Shown piece by piece: positions 32,188-43,766 of a DNA stretch of 64,000 nucleotides. The notes beneath the pieces were generated by a model. It saw only the letters and a program-made list of their open reading frames with translations. It was not told the origin of the DNA and did no database searches. The number at the start of each line of letters is the position of its first letter. The first letter of the stretch is position 1. Source of the DNA: [Mycobacterium] manitobense (GTDB taxonomy: Bacteria; Actinomycetota; Actinomycetes; Mycobacteriales; Mycobacteriaceae); NCBI RefSeq assembly GCF_025821665.1, contig NZ_JACKSJ010000145.1, forward strand, positions 41,425 through 105,424, written 5' to 3'. The position numbers were made by a program, and so were the translations under genes.

Positions 32188-32781
32188 GTGACCGGACCGC
32201 ACGTGCCGCCGTTCCTGCCCGCATTCGTCCCGCGGGAGCTGTGTGACACCGTCGGCGTCGACCCCGCCCAGCCCGGCGCTCCCGCCACGTGCGTGGACAT
32301 CGTCCGCGCCGACGTGGACGGCGACGGCGTGAGTGCCCGCGGCGCCTCGCCGGAGCAGGTCGCCGCGCTGCAACAGGTGGTCGCCGACGCCCGCGACGAC
32401 GGCATCGACCTCAAGATCGTCGTCATGAACCGCGACCCCGCGATCGACACCCCGCTGCGCGACGTCGCGACCGAGGTCGGCGAGGCATACCCGGATTCGA
32501 CCGTGCTGGTCCTCAGCCCCTCCCACGCCGGCACGTACAGCACGACCTTCGACCGGGCAACCCTCGAGGCGGGCCAGGACCTCGCCAAGACCGGCGACCC
32601 GGTGCAGTCGTCCGCCAATTTCGTCAGCCAGTTGGAAACCGGGGATTTCCCCTGGACGGCATTGACCATTGTGCTCGTCGTCGGGGTCCTCGTGGCGACC
32701 GTGGCCACCCGGTTGCTGCAGATACGCGGCAAACGCGCTCATGCCGACAAGACCGCCGAAAGCGCTGTCCCGCAAGTTTGA
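32188..32781 (+). CDS. Conserved single-pass membrane protein (Rv1476-like)
   Basis: A 197-aa protein with one C-terminal membrane helix (FPWTALTIVLVVGVLVATVATRLL) followed by a short basic tail, so the N-terminal 160 residues probably face outward or the cytoplasm depending on topology. The soluble part has a repeated Asp-rich beta/alpha pattern and the segment VLVLSPSHAGTYSTTFDR. It resembles Rv1476, which lies just before ripA in M. tuberculosis and has no firm function. The start is GTG 32188. I do not assign a biochemical role. Confidence 0.86.
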   Translation: MTGPHVPPFLPAFVPRELCDTVGVDPAQPGAPATCVDIVRADVDGDGVSARGASPEQVAALQQVVADARDDGIDLKIVVMNRDPAIDTPLRDVATEVGEAYPDSTVLVLSPSHAGTYSTTFDRATLEAGQDLAKTGDPVQSSANFVSQLETGDFPWTALTIVLVVGVLVATVATRLLQIRGKRAHADKTAESAVPQV

Positions 32782-32841
32782 TGGTGTCGCCGCGCTAACG
32801 GCGGCAAATTACAAACATCACAATTCGGTCACGCCTATTTC

Positions 32842-32859
32842 AATTACAAGCTTGTAATT
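32842..32859. promoter_or_regulatory. 18-bp perfect palindrome upstream of ripA
   Basis: AATTACAAGCTTGTAATT is a perfect palindrome in a markedly AT-rich stretch of the 229-bp gap between the Rv1476-like gene and ripA. A related half (AAATTACAAAC) occurs at about 32806-32816. Several GTGAC motifs follow it. It could be an operator for ripA or an AT-rich hairpin; sequence alone does not decide. Confidence 0.45.
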
Positions 32860-33010
32860 TGTGACTTAAGTTTCTTTGGCGTCCATTGTGACGTACGGTG
32901 CGTTCGGTGCCTATTGATGCAGTTGTGCAGGATGTGACTGGTGCGATCAGAGGTGCCGCTGTGACTGCGTATCGCCGCGCATCCTTGATCTCGAGGAGAC
33001 CTGAGTCGAC

Positions 33011-34420
33011 ATGAGACCCTTCTCTCGCGCCTCGGCGTACCGGATCTGCGCACTGCCCCTCGCCGCGGGCATGCTGCTCGCCACCGCACTGTGGAGCGGC
33101 CCGGTGGCCGCGGCGGACCCCAACGGCGCCGCCGGAGTCGCCGGCCTGGTGGCCGCGGTCGCCAACGCCGACCAGGAACTGCAGGAACTCGGCGCCGCCG
33201 TGCAGACCCAGCAGGAGAGCGTCAACAAGGCGATCGTCGAGGTCTCGGCCGCCCGCGACGCGGCCGCCGCTGCCCAGCGCGACGTCGAGGCCAGCCGCAC
33301 CGGCATAGAGGACGCCAACATCGCCATCGCCGCTGCCCAGCAACGCTTCGACACCTTCGCGGCCGCCACCTACGTCAACGGCCCGTCGAGCTCCTATCTG
33401 ACCGCATCCGACCCGGCCGACGTCATCTCCACCGCCGCCACCGGCCAGGCGCTGTCGACCAGTTCGCAGCAGGTGCTCGCGAATCTGCAGCGGGCCCGCA
33501 CCGAGCAGGTGAACAAGGAGTCGGCGGCACGGCTGGCCAAGCAGAAGGCCGACGAGGCCGCGACCGCCGCGCAGACCAGCCAGGACGCCGCAGTGGCGGC
33601 GCTGACGCAGGCGCAGAGCACCTTCGGATCGCAGCAGGCGGAGCTGACCCGGCTCACCGCCGAGCGCGGTGCGGCCCAGGCGCGGCTCGAGCAGGCCAGG
33701 GCGGCGAATCCGGGTCCGGCGCCCGCGGGCACGCCCGCCCCGCTCGCCAGGACCGCCGATCCCGCGGGCAACTGGGACCGCGCCGCAGCGGCGGCACCCG
33801 GAGGCGCGAACTGGGACACCCAATGGGACCCCACCCTGCCTGCGATCCCCAGCGCGTTCGTCAGCGGCGACCCGATCGCGATCATCAACACGGTGCTCGG
33901 TATCGGGTCGACCTCGGCTCAGCTCACCCAGCAGATGGGCCGCGGCTTCCTGCAGAAGATGGGCCTGCTGCCCACGCCCTCCGGCTACACCAACGGGGCG
34001 ATCCCGCGCGTCTACGGCAGGCAGGCCACCGAGTACGTCATCAAACGCATGGGGTCGCAGATGGGCGTGCCCTACTCGTGGGGCGGCGGCAACGCCAACG
34101 GCCCGAGCCGTGGCATCGACTCCGGTGCGGGCACCGTGGGGTTCGACTGCTCCGGACTGATGCTGTACGGCTTCGCCGGTGTCGGCATCAAGCTCGACCA
34201 CTACTCGGGTTCGCAGTACAACGCGGGCCGAAAGGTCCCGTCATCGCAGATGCGCCGAGGCGACATGATCTTCTACGGACCCAACGCCAGCCAGCACGTG
34301 GCGATGTACCTCGGCAACGGCCAGATGCTGGAGGCGCCCTACACGGGTTCCCATGTCAAGGTCTCGGCGGTCCGGACGAGCGGTATGACGCCCTACGTGA
34401 CGCGCCTCATCGAGTGGTGA
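33011..34420 (+). CDS. ripA: Peptidoglycan endopeptidase RipA (NlpC/P60)
   Basis: A 469-aa secreted hydrolase that cleaves the peptide stems of peptidoglycan and is needed for cell separation. The signal peptide covers about residues 1-35 (cleavage near PVAAADP). A coiled-coil N-terminal domain (about 45-240) is followed by a Pro/Ala-rich linker. The C-terminal NlpC/P60 domain has Cys380 in FDCSGL, His429 in SQHVAMYLG and a Glu in QMLEAP. Numbering is offset by three from M. tuberculosis RipA (C383, H432). The start is ATG 33011 after GGAG-rich sequence. The next gene overlaps by 4 nt. Confidence 0.96.
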   Translation: MRPFSRASAYRICALPLAAGMLLATALWSGPVAAADPNGAAGVAGLVAAVANADQELQELGAAVQTQQESVNKAIVEVSAARDAAAAAQRDVEASRTGIEDANIAIAAAQQRFDTFAAATYVNGPSSSYLTASDPADVISTAATGQALSTSSQQVLANLQRARTEQVNKESAARLAKQKADEAATAAQTSQDAAVAALTQAQSTFGSQQAELTRLTAERGAAQARLEQARAANPGPAPAGTPAPLARTADPAGNWDRAAAAAPGGANWDTQWDPTLPAIPSAFVSGDPIAIINTVLGIGSTSAQLTQQMGRGFLQKMGLLPTPSGYTNGAIPRVYGRQATEYVIKRMGSQMGVPYSWGGGNANGPSRGIDSGAGTVGFDCSGLMLYGFAGVGIKLDHYSGSQYNAGRKVPSSQMRRGDMIFYGPNASQHVAMYLGNGQMLEAPYTGSHVKVSAVRTSGMTPYVTRLIEW

Positions 34421-35142
34421 ACCGGGTGAAATTGTTCTTCCGCAATACTTTCGGCTGCGCAAAAGGCCTCGCCGTGTTCATCGCGGCCCTCGCGCTGGCA
34501 CTCGGGCTCGCGTTGCCCGCCGCCGCCGCGCCCGACGACGGCCAGTGGGATCCCACGCTGCCCAAGCTGATCAGCGCCGGCGCGCCCGGTGACCCGCTCG
34601 CCATCGCCAACGCCTCGCTGGCGGCCACCGCGCAGGCCACCGAGGTCACCATGGGCCTTGGCAAGAAGTTCCTGCAGAACATCGGACTGGCACCGAAGGA
34701 CGCCGTACCCGCCGGTGTCGCGCCCGGCGTGGTGCGCGGCCCGCAGGCCGTCGAGTACGTCATCCGCCGCGGCGCCTCCCAGATGGGCGTGCCCTACTCG
34801 TGGGGCGGTGGCAAGCCCAACGGCCCCAGCCGGGGCATCGACTCCGGCGCGAACACCGTCGGCTACGACTGCTCGGGATTCACCCAGTTCTCGTTCGCCG
34901 GGGTCGGCGTGCTGATCCCGAAGTACTCCGGCGACCAGTACGACGCCGGCCGCAAGGTGCCGCTGGCCCAGGGCAAGCGGGGCGATCTGTTGTTCTGGGG
35001 GCCCGGAGGCAGCCAGCACGTGGCCATCTACCTCGGCGGCGGGCAGATGCTCGAGGCGTCGGGCAGCGCGGGCAAAGTGACCGTGAGCCCGCTGCGCAAA
35101 TCCGGTCTGCAGCCCTACGTCGCGCGGATCATTGAGTACTGA
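34417..35142 (+). CDS. ripB: Peptidoglycan endopeptidase RipB (NlpC/P60)
   Basis: A 241-aa secreted hydrolase, the same length as M. tuberculosis RipB. It has an N-terminal signal peptide (hydrophobic core about residues 15-30, cleavage near AAAAP) and an NlpC/P60 domain but no coiled-coil autoinhibitory domain. Catalytic Cys152 is in YDCSGF, with His in SQHVAIYLG. GTG 34417 overlaps the ripA stop (GTGA); a second GTG at 34426 is possible. Close similarity to the RipA C-terminus indicates duplication. Confidence 0.95.
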   Translation: MNRVKLFFRNTFGCAKGLAVFIAALALALGLALPAAAAPDDGQWDPTLPKLISAGAPGDPLAIANASLAATAQATEVTMGLGKKFLQNIGLAPKDAVPAGVAPGVVRGPQAVEYVIRRGASQMGVPYSWGGGKPNGPSRGIDSGANTVGYDCSGFTQFSFAGVGVLIPKYSGDQYDAGRKVPLAQGKRGDLLFWGPGGSQHVAIYLGGGQMLEASGSAGKVTVSPLRKSGLQPYVARIIEY

Positions 35143-35144
35143 GC

Positions 35145-35166
35145 GCAACCTGAGGGCAGCCTGAGG
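35145..35166 (+). repeat. Two 11-bp direct repeats upstream of moxR1
   Basis: GCAACCTGAGG and GCAGCCTGAGG lie head to tail just after the ripB stop, differing at one base. An 11-bp period is typical of paired binding sites for OmpR-type response regulators, one helical turn apart. No known consensus was matched with certainty. The rest of 35167-35298 shows no clear promoter. Confidence 0.45.
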
Positions 35167-35298
35167 CATCGTGGGCGACGTCGACGGATTCCTGACTGCC
35201 TGGAATAGTTGACGGCGGGCACCTGACCGGCCCGGCAGAATGCGTGTTGACGCAGTGAGAACGGCGTCGTGACCAGACAGCACATTGGGAGGATCTTG

Positions 35299-36443
<1,145 letters not shown>

Positions 36444-36447
<4 letters not shown>

Positions 36448-37391
36448 CCGGCGACGAAGGCCGTTCGGTCGACCCGCCGTCCCTGCAGCGGGGCCAGATC
36501 CGCGATCCCGCGCTGTCGGCGGCGCTGCGCAAGCTCGAGCTGACCGTCCGGCGCAAGCTCGACGGGGTGCTGCACGGCGACCATCTCGGGCTGATCCCGG
36601 GACCCGGCTCCGAGCCGGGCGAATCGCGGGTCTACCAGCCCGGCGACGACGTGCGCCGGATGGACTGGTCGGTGACCGCCCGCACCAACGCGCCGCACGT
36701 CCGGCAGATGATCGCCGACCGCGAGCTGGAGACGTGGCTGGTGGTGGACGTGTCCGCCAGCCTCGACTTCGGCACGGCCCGTTGCGAGAAGCGCGATCTC
36801 GCCGTCGCCGCCGCGGCCGCCATCGCGTTCCTCAACAGTGGCGGCGGCAACCGGCTTGGCGCCGTCATCTCCAACGGCGACACCGTGCGCCGGGTGCCGG
36901 CCCTGTCGGGCCGCATCCACGAGCAGGAGCTGCTGCGGGCGATCGCGACCACGCCGCGGGCGCCGGTCGGTGTGCGCGGCGACCTGGCCGCCTCGATCGA
37001 CGCGCTGCGCCGTCCGGAACGGCGGCGGGGGATGGCCGTGATCATCAGTGACTTCCTCGGCCCGATCGACTGGATGCGGCCGCTGCGGGCCATCGCGGGC
37101 CGCCACGAGGTGCTCGGCATCGAAGTGCTCGACCCGCGCGACGTCGAACTGCCCGAGGTGGGTGACGTGATCCTGCAGGACACCGAGACCGGCGTCACCC
37201 GCGAATTCACCATCGACCATCAGCTGCGCAGTGACTTCGAGCAGGCCGCGGCGGCCCACCGCGCGGAGGTCGCCCGGACGCTGCGCCGCTGCAACGCGCC
37301 GCTGCTCACCCTGCGCACCGACCGGGACTGGATCGCCGACGTGGTCCGCTTCGTCGCGAACCGGCGACGCGGCGCGCTGGCGGGCCGGTAA
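36444..37391 (+). CDS. DUF58 domain protein (Rv1480-like)
   Basis: A 315-aa cytoplasmic protein with a DUF58 domain and a VWA-like fold. The family motif PGSEPGESRVYQPGDDVRRMDWSV and the VVDVSASLDFG segment, which resembles a MIDAS motif, are both visible. The start is GTG 36444 and overlaps the moxR1 stop (GTGA). MoxR-DUF58-VWA modules occur widely; the partners are thought to work with MoxR in assembling or activating envelope or metal-containing enzymes. The target in mycobacteria is unknown. Confidence 0.9.
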
Positions 37392-37415
37392 ACACGACGA
37401 AATGACAAGCCGTAC

Positions 37416-38423
37416 ATGACTTTGCCGCTCCTGGGTCCGATGACGCTCTCGGACTTCAAACATCCGTGGTTCTTCGCGTTCCTGCTGGTGGTGCTCGGGC
37501 TCGTCGCGCTCTACATCATCGTGCAGGCGGCGCGGCAGAAGCGGATCCTGCGCTTCGCCAACATGGAGCTGCTGGAGAGCGTGGCGCCCACGCGACCCAG
37601 CCGGATGCGGCACCTGCCCGCGATCCTGCTGATCCTGTCGCTGACGCTGCTGACCGTCGCGATGGCCGGTCCCACCCAGGACGTCCGGATTCCGCGCAAC
37701 CGCGCGGTGGTGATGCTGGTGATCGACGTCTCGCAGTCGATGCGCGCCACCGACGTGGCGCCCAGCCGGCTCGCGGCCGCGCAGGAGGCGTCCAAGCAGT
37801 TCGCCGACGAGCTCACCCCCGGGATCAACCTCGGCCTCATCGCCTACGCGGGCACCGCGACGGTGCTGGTCTCGCCGACCACCAACCGCGACGCCACCAA
37901 GAACGCCATCGACAAGCTGCAGCTCGCCGACCGCACGGCGACCGGTGAGGGCATCTTCACCGCGCTGCAGGCGATCGCCACCGTCGGCGCGGTGATCGGC
38001 GGTGGTGACGAAGCGCCCCCGGCCCGCGTCGTGCTGTTCTCCGACGGCAAGGAGACCGTGCCGTCGAATCCCGACAATCCCAAGGGCGCCTTCACAGCGG
38101 CGCGCACCGCCAAGGACCAGGGCGTCCCGATCTCGACGATCTCCTTCGGCACCCCCTACGGCTACGTCGAGATCAACGAGCAGCGCCAGCCGGTCCCGGT
38201 CGACGACGAGATGCTCGAGCGGATCGCCGACCTGTCCGGCGGGGAGGCCTACACCGCCTCGACGCTCGAACAGCTGCGCGAGGTCTACAGCAACCTGCAG
38301 CAGCAGATCGGCTACGAGACGATCAAGGGCGACGCGAGTGTCGGCTGGCTGCGGCTGGGCGCGCTGCTGCTGGCCGTGGCGGCACTGGCGGCGCTGCTGA
38401 TCAACCGCCGACTGCCGAACTAG
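37416..38423 (+). CDS. VWA domain membrane protein (Rv1481-like)
   Basis: A 335-aa membrane protein of the BatA/VWA type. Two N-terminal membrane segments (about 15-36 and 65-82) are followed by a VWA domain with the MIDAS motif VIDVSQSM and TGEGIFTAL, and a C-terminal membrane helix ([20 protein letters not shown]). The VWA domain probably faces the cytoplasm or periplasm between the helices. The start is ATG 37416, 24 nt after the DUF58 gene. It completes the moxR1 operon. Confidence 0.9.
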   Translation: MTLPLLGPMTLSDFKHPWFFAFLLVVLGLVALYIIVQAARQKRILRFANMELLESVAPTRPSRMRHLPAILLILSLTLLTVAMAGPTQDVRIPRNRAVVMLVIDVSQSMRATDVAPSRLAAAQEASKQFADELTPGINLGLIAYAGTATVLVSPTTNRDATKNAIDKLQLADRTATGEGIFTALQAIATVGAVIGGGDEAPPARVVLFSDGKETVPSNPDNPKGAFTAARTAKDQGVPISTISFGTPYGYVEINEQRQPVPVDDEMLERIADLSGGEAYTASTLEQLREVYSNLQQQIGYETIKGDASVGWLRLGALLLAVAALAALLINRRLPN

Positions 38424-38445
38424 GCGCCGCGGTGCGTCCGTGTGA

Positions 38446-39264
<819 letters not shown>

Positions 39265-39311
39265 GCCACCCGCTCCCGCCCACCACGAACTTTGAAGAAG
39301 GAGTCAGCACA

Positions 39312-40121
39312 ATGACAGGTCTGCTCGAAGGCAAGCGCATCCTCGTCACGGGGATCATCACCGACTCATCCATCGCGTTCCACATCGCCAAGGTGGCGCA
39401 GGAGGCCGGCGCGGAGGTCGTCTGCACCGGCTTCAACCGCCTGCGGCTGATCGAGCGCATCCTCGACCGGCTGCCGGCCAAGCCGCCGCTGCTCGAGCTC
39501 GACGTGCAGGACGAGAAGCACCTCGACACGCTCGCCGACCGGATCACCGAGGTCATCGGCGCCGGCAACAAGCTCGACGGCGTGGTGCACTCGATCGGCT
39601 TCATGCCTCAGACCGGCATGGGCGTCAACCCGTTCTTCGACGCGCCCTACGAGGACGTCGCCAAGGGCATCCACATCTCGGCCTACTCCTACGCCTCGCT
39701 CGCCAAAGCGGTGCTGCCGGTGATGAATTCCGGCGGCGGGATCGTAGGCATGGACTTCGACCCGACCCGCGCGATGCCCGCCTACAACTGGATGACGGTC
39801 GCCAAGAGCGCGCTGGAATCGGTGAACCGGTTCGTCGCGCGTGAGGCGGGCCCGTTCGGGGTTCGGTCGAATCTCGTTGCCGCCGGTCCGATCCGGACGC
39901 TGGCCATGAGCGCCATCGTCGGTGGCGCCCTCGGTGACGAAGCCGGCGCCCAGATGCAGCTGCTCGAGGAGGGCTGGGATCAGCGGGCGCCGCTGGGCTG
40001 GAACATGAAAGACCCGACGCCCGTGGCGAAGACGGTCTGCGCACTGCTGTCGGACTGGCTGCCCGCCACCACCGGCACCATCGTCTACGCCGACGGTGGC
40101 GCCAGCACCCAGCTGCTGTAG
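39312..40121 (+). CDS. inhA: Enoyl-ACP reductase InhA
   Basis: A 269-aa NADH-dependent enoyl-ACP reductase, the last step of the FAS-II cycle and the target of isoniazid and ethionamide. The length equals M. tuberculosis InhA with no visible gaps, so positions correspond. The cofactor segment [11 protein letters not shown] has Ile16 and Ile21, Ser94 is present in VHSIGFM, and Tyr158 and Lys165 are in YNWMTVAK. Residues linked to target resistance are therefore wild type. The start is ATG 39312, with GAAGGAG upstream. It follows fabG1 in the usual operon. Confidence 0.98.
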   Translation: MTGLLEGKRILVTGIITDSSIAFHIAKVAQEAGAEVVCTGFNRLRLIERILDRLPAKPPLLELDVQDEKHLDTLADRITEVIGAGNKLDGVVHSIGFMPQTGMGVNPFFDAPYEDVAKGIHISAYSYASLAKAVLPVMNSGGGIVGMDFDPTRAMPAYNWMTVAKSALESVNRFVAREAGPFGVRSNLVAAGPIRTLAMSAIVGGALGDEAGAQMQLLEEGWDQRAPLGWNMKDPTPVAKTVCALLSDWLPATTGTIVYADGGASTQLL

Positions 40122-40126
40122 CCGGG

Positions 40127-41209
40127 GTGACACAGCTCGTGGATTTCGACGCCGTCCTACTGCTGTCCTTCGGCGGACCGGAGGGCCCCGAGCAGGTCCG
40201 GCCCTTCCTGGAGAACGTCACCCGGGGCCGTGGCATCCCGCCCGAGCGCCTCGACGCCGTCGCCGAGCACTACCAGCACTTCGGCGGCGTGTCGCCGATC
40301 AACGGCATCAACCGCCGGCTGATCGAGGTGTTGCGCACCGAGCTGGCCGAGCGCGGCAACCCGCTGCCGGTCTACTTCGGTAACCGCAACTGGGAGCCCT
40401 ACGTCGAGGACACCGTGACGGCCATGCGGGACAACGGAGTTCGCCGCGCCGCGGTGTTCACTACCTCCGCGTGGGGCGGGTACTCGAGCTGCACCCAGTA
40501 CATCGAGGACGTCGCCCGCGGCCGCGCGGCCGCCGGTGAAAGGGCTCCCGAGCTGGTCAAGCTGCGGCACTACTTCGACCACCCGCTGTTCGTCGAGATG
40601 TTCGCCGACGCGATCGCGGCCGCGGCCGCCACGCTGGCACCCGACCTGCGTGACGACGCGCGACTGGTGTTCACCGCGCACTCCATCCCGGTCGCCGCCG
40701 ACGAGCGGCACGGCCCGAATCTGTACAGCAGGCAGGTCGCCTACGCGGCGCGGCTGGTGGCCGCCGCCGCGGGCTACGGCGACGGCGCGGGCTACGACCT
40801 GGTCTGGCAGTCGCGATCCGGCCCGCCGCAGATCCCTTGGCTCGAGCCCGATGTCGGCGACCACCTGGCGACGCTGGTCGAGGCGGGCACCAGGGCCGTC
40901 ATCGTCTGCCCGATCGGCTTCGTCGCCGACCACATCGAGGTGGTGTGGGATCTCGACAACGAGCTGCGCGAACAAGCCGACGAGGCGGGCGTCGTGCTGG
41001 CGCGCACGACGACACCCAACGCCGACCGCCGATTCGCCCGGCTGGCCGCCGATCTCATCGACGAACTGCGCACCGGCGCAGATCCCGCCCGGCAGTCGGG
41101 ACCGGATCCCGCGCCGGGCTGTGGTCACAGCGTCAACGGTGAGGTCTGCCCGGTGTCGCCGCGGTGTCTGGCGACGATCGTCACCACGCCGAGTAGAGGA
41201 TCGCGCTGA
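40127..41209 (+). CDS. cpfC: Ferrochelatase (coproporphyrin-type, actinobacterial)
   Basis: A 360-aa ferrochelatase, also called HemZ or HemH, which inserts ferrous iron into a porphyrin late in haem synthesis. Actinobacterial enzymes act on coproporphyrin III. The iron/substrate-site segment [17 protein letters not shown] includes the conserved His; [16 protein letters not shown] and [14 protein letters not shown] are also family motifs. The C-terminal tail holds extra Cys residues ([18 protein letters not shown]) that may bind an Fe-S cluster, as in some actinobacterial ferrochelatases. The start is GTG 40127, 5 nt after inhA. Confidence 0.94.
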   Translation: MTQLVDFDAVLLLSFGGPEGPEQVRPFLENVTRGRGIPPERLDAVAEHYQHFGGVSPINGINRRLIEVLRTELAERGNPLPVYFGNRNWEPYVEDTVTAMRDNGVRRAAVFTTSAWGGYSSCTQYIEDVARGRAAAGERAPELVKLRHYFDHPLFVEMFADAIAAAAATLAPDLRDDARLVFTAHSIPVAADERHGPNLYSRQVAYAARLVAAAAGYGDGAGYDLVWQSRSGPPQIPWLEPDVGDHLATLVEAGTRAVIVCPIGFVADHIEVVWDLDNELREQADEAGVVLARTTTPNADRRFARLAADLIDELRTGADPARQSGPDPAPGCGHSVNGEVCPVSPRCLATIVTTPSRGSR

Positions 41210-42032
41210 GCGCGGCGACGCGCGCCCGCCGGACCACCTGACCCAACGGCCGCAGCGCATCGCTGGCGATCTGCACCTCCGAGGACGTCTGCAGCCCGAT
41301 CGGCATCAGGCCGGAGCTGACGGTGATGATCGCGTCGACGTGCGCGGCGTTCTCCAGCACCCGAAGTGCCCGCGGCGGTGCATGGTCGGGCGCCCGGTGC
41401 ACCCGCGAGGACTCCAGCACGTCCTCGACCAGTCCACGGGGGTCGTCGATGTCGGCCCCGGCCGCGCCCGCGCGCAGCGCACCCAGGGCGTCGGCCGCCG
41501 AACGCACGGCAGAACGCAACGCGTACTCGGCCTCGCCGAGCTCGACGTACTCGGAGCCGGGCGCGCCGGGCACCGAGTACACCGTCCAGGCCAGCGCGGT
41601 CGGTTCGGGATCGAAGTCCGAATCGTCGAAGCCCTCGTCGTATTCGAATTCCGGCACCAGCCCCACCACCGCGGAGGGGTCGCGGGAATCGGTGACCAGC
41701 ACCGCCTCGCCGGAGGTGACGGCGTCACGCTGGAACTGCGTGCCCGCGGGCAGGCCGCGCACGTCGCCGGGCACCGGCAGCGCGATGCCGAGCGCCGGGC
41801 CGGTGCGCGCCGGGCCTGCGGCGGTGCGCAGCGTCTGCAGCAGCGAGACCGCACCCGAATCGTTGAGGTCCGGCCACGGCAGGCCGGTGGCGCCGGCTGC
41901 GACCGAATCGTAGGCGGTCACCGAATGTCTTGGCGCCCACAGGGATAGCGAGTCGAGGACATCGTCGGGCGCGGCGGCACCTGAGAGCCAGGCGTTGGCC
42001 CACGCCGCGAGCGTTGCACTGGGACACCACAT
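41181..42032 (-). CDS. Conserved protein of unknown function (Rv1486c-like)
   Basis: A 283-aa protein without membrane segments. It is rich in Ala, Asp and Glu, with an acidic stretch ([17 protein letters not shown]) in the middle, and corresponds by position and strand to Rv1486c. I do not recognise a catalytic motif. The start is ATG 42032. Its 3' end overlaps the ferrochelatase gene by 29 bp in convergent orientation, so the two may affect each other's transcription. Confidence 0.87.
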   Translation of the reverse strand: MWCPSATLAAWANAWLSGAAAPDDVLDSLSLWAPRHSVTAYDSVAAGATGLPWPDLNDSGAVSLLQTLRTAAGPARTGPALGIALPVPGDVRGLPAGTQFQRDAVTSGEAVLVTDSRDPSAVVGLVPEFEYDEGFDDSDFDPEPTALAWTVYSVPGAPGSEYVELGEAEYALRSAVRSAADALGALRAGAAGADIDDPRGLVEDVLESSRVHRAPDHAPPRALRVLENAAHVDAIITVSSGLMPIGLQTSSEVQIASDALRPLGQVVRRARVAALSAILYSAW

Positions 42033-42041
42033 GATGCTCGC

Positions 42042-42047
42042 AGTGTA
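42042..42047 (-). promoter_or_regulatory. Candidate -10 element of the Rv1486c-like gene
   Basis: On the minus strand this reads TACACT and ends 9 nt before ATG 42032. It is back-to-back with a candidate -10 for the NfeD-like gene in a 59-bp gap. Confidence 0.35.
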
Positions 42048-42079
42048 ATTGTTCAGCGCTGTGCGGGTCGGTTACGCGA

Positions 42080-42085
42080 TAGGGT
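42080..42085 (+). promoter_or_regulatory. Candidate -10 element of the nfeD-like gene (leaderless)
   Basis: TAGGGT ends 6 nt before GTG 42092, with no Shine-Dalgarno in between. Confidence 0.45.
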
Positions 42086-42091
42086 GACCGC

Positions 42092-42526
42092 GTGCCCCTT
42101 CCATTGATCTGGGTGATCCTGGCCCTGGTACTGGCCGGGGCCGAGGCGCTGACCGGCGACCTGTTCCTGCTGATGCTCGCGGGCGGGGCGCTCGCCGCCG
42201 CCGGCTCGAGCTGGCTGCTGGACTGGCCGATCTGGGCCGACGGCGCGGTGTTCCTGGTGGTGTCGGTGCTGCTCCTGGCGTCGGTCCGGCCGGCGCTGCG
42301 CCGCCGCTTGTCCGCAGGCAAGGGACTGCCCGAACCCGCGAAGGCGCTCGAGGGCAAGCAGGCGCTGGTGCTCGACCGGGTGGCACGCCACGAAGGTCAG
42401 GTGAAACTCGAGGGCGAGGTCTGGACGGCGCGCCCGCTGAACGACAACGATGTGTACGAGCCGGGCGACAACGTCACCGTCATGCACATCGACGGCGCCA
42501 CCGCCGTCGTCTGGAAGAACCCCTAA
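42092..42526 (+). CDS. NfeD-like membrane protein
   Basis: A 144-aa short NfeD-family protein. Two or three N-terminal membrane helices (about residues 3-75) are followed by a C-terminal OB-fold-like beta domain (about 85-140, GQVKLEGEVWTARPLNDNDV) that is the family hallmark. NfeD proteins are partners of SPFH/stomatin-type proteins in membranes. The next gene encodes such a protein 16 nt downstream, as with Rv1487-Rv1488. The start is GTG 42092. Confidence 0.92.
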   Translation: MPLPLIWVILALVLAGAEALTGDLFLLMLAGGALAAAGSSWLLDWPIWADGAVFLVVSVLLLASVRPALRRRLSAGKGLPEPAKALEGKQALVLDRVARHEGQVKLEGEVWTARPLNDNDVYEPGDNVTVMHIDGATAVVWKNP

Positions 42527-42542
42527 GCAGGAGGGACTCGTC

Positions 42543-43766
42543 ATGGATGGTGCCGTAGCCGGCCTCGTCTTTCTGATCGTGCTGGTCGTGTTCGCGGCGA
42601 TCGTCGTCGCCAAGTCGGTGGCGCTGATCCCGCAGGCCGAGGCGGCGGTGATCGAACGCCTCGGCCGCTACAGCAAGACCGTGTCCGGTCAGCTCACGCT
42701 GCTCATCCCGTTCATCGACAAGATCCGCGCCCGGGTGGACCTGCGCGAGCGCGTGGTGTCCTTCCCGCCGCAGCCGGTCATCACCGAGGACAACCTGACG
42801 GTCAACATCGACACCGTCGTGTACTTCCAGGTGACCAATCCACAGGCCGCGGTCTACCAGATCAGCAACTACATCGTCGGCGTCGAGCAGCTGACCACCA
42901 CGACGCTGCGCAACGTGGTCGGCGGAATGACGCTCGAGCAGACGCTCACCTCACGCGACAAGATCAACGGACAGCTGCGCGGAGTGCTGGACGAGGCGAC
43001 CGGCCGCTGGGGCCTGCGCGTGGCCCGGGTCGAGCTGCGATCCATCGACCCGCCGCCGTCCATCCAGGACTCGATGGAGAAGCAGATGCGCGCCGACCGG
43101 GAGAAGCGCGCGATGATCCTGACCGCCGAGGGCAGCCGCGCGGCGGCGATCATGCAGGCCGAGGGCCAGAAGCAGGCGCAGATCCTCGCCGCCGAGGGAG
43201 CCAAGCAGGCCGCCGTGCTCGCGGCCGAGGCCGACCGGCAGTCGCGGATGCTGCGCGCCCAGGGCGAGCGGGCGGCCCAGTACCTGGTGGCCCAGGGCCA
43301 GGCGAAGGCGATCGAGAAGACGTTCGCCGCCATCAAGGCCGGCAGGCCCACCCCGGAGATGCTGGCCTACCAGTACCTGCAGACGCTGCCGCAGATGGCC
43401 AAGGGCGAGGCGAACAAGGTGTGGCTGGTGCCCAGCGATTTCGGCTCGGCGCTGCAGGGCTTCACCAAGATGCTCGGCGCGCCGGGGGAGGACGGCGTCT
43501 TCCGCTACCAGCCGTCGCCGGTGGAGGAGAACCTGCCCAAACCCGAGGACGACACCGACGAGGTCGCGGAGTGGTTCACCACCCAGACCGACCCCGAGAT
43601 CGTGCGGGCCGTGGCGAAGGCCGAGGCCGAGGCCCGCACGCCGGTGCAGTCCGCAATTCCGTCGGCGCCGCCGGAGCCCGAGCCGATGCAGTACCCGCCG
43701 CTGTCACAGCAGCAGCAGGACTCGCTGCCGCCGACGTTCGGACGGCACGCAGGCAGCCCGGAGTGA
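42543..43766 (+). CDS. SPFH/stomatin-like membrane protein
   Basis: A 407-aa SPFH (band 7) protein of the QmcA/stomatin type. The N-terminal membrane anchor (about residues 5-27) is followed by the SPFH core with VERLGRYSKTV-like, VDLRERVVSFPPQPVITEDN and RSIDPPPSIQDSMEKQMRAD segments. A long Ala/Glu/Gln coiled coil (about 180-270) mediates oligomer formation. The C-terminus is Pro/Glu-rich. It probably organises membrane microdomains with the NfeD partner encoded upstream. Start ATG 42543 is preceded by AGGAGGG. Confidence 0.94.
   Translation: MDGAVAGLVFLIVLVVFAAIVVAKSVALIPQAEAAVIERLGRYSKTVSGQLTLLIPFIDKIRARVDLRERVVSFPPQPVITEDNLTVNIDTVVYFQVTNPQAAVYQISNYIVGVEQLTTTTLRNVVGGMTLEQTLTSRDKINGQLRGVLDEATGRWGLRVARVELRSIDPPPSIQDSMEKQMRADREKRAMILTAEGSRAAAIMQAEGQKQAQILAAEGAKQAAVLAAEADRQSRMLRAQGERAAQYLVAQGQAKAIEKTFAAIKAGRPTPEMLAYQYLQTLPQMAKGEANKVWLVPSDFGSALQGFTKMLGAPGEDGVFRYQPSPVEENLPKPEDDTDEVAEWFTTQTDPEIVRAVAKAEAEARTPVQSAIPSAPPEPEPMQYPPLSQQQQDSLPPTFGRHAGSPE

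Noticed and set aside
32782..33010. A c-di-AMP (ydaO-type) riboswitch upstream of ripA
   Set aside because: Cell-wall hydrolase genes in actinobacteria sometimes carry this element, but its conserved sequence blocks were not found here.
35209..35241. TTGACG and CAGAAT as a moxR1 promoter
   Set aside because: The 21-bp spacer is too long for a normal sigma-A promoter.
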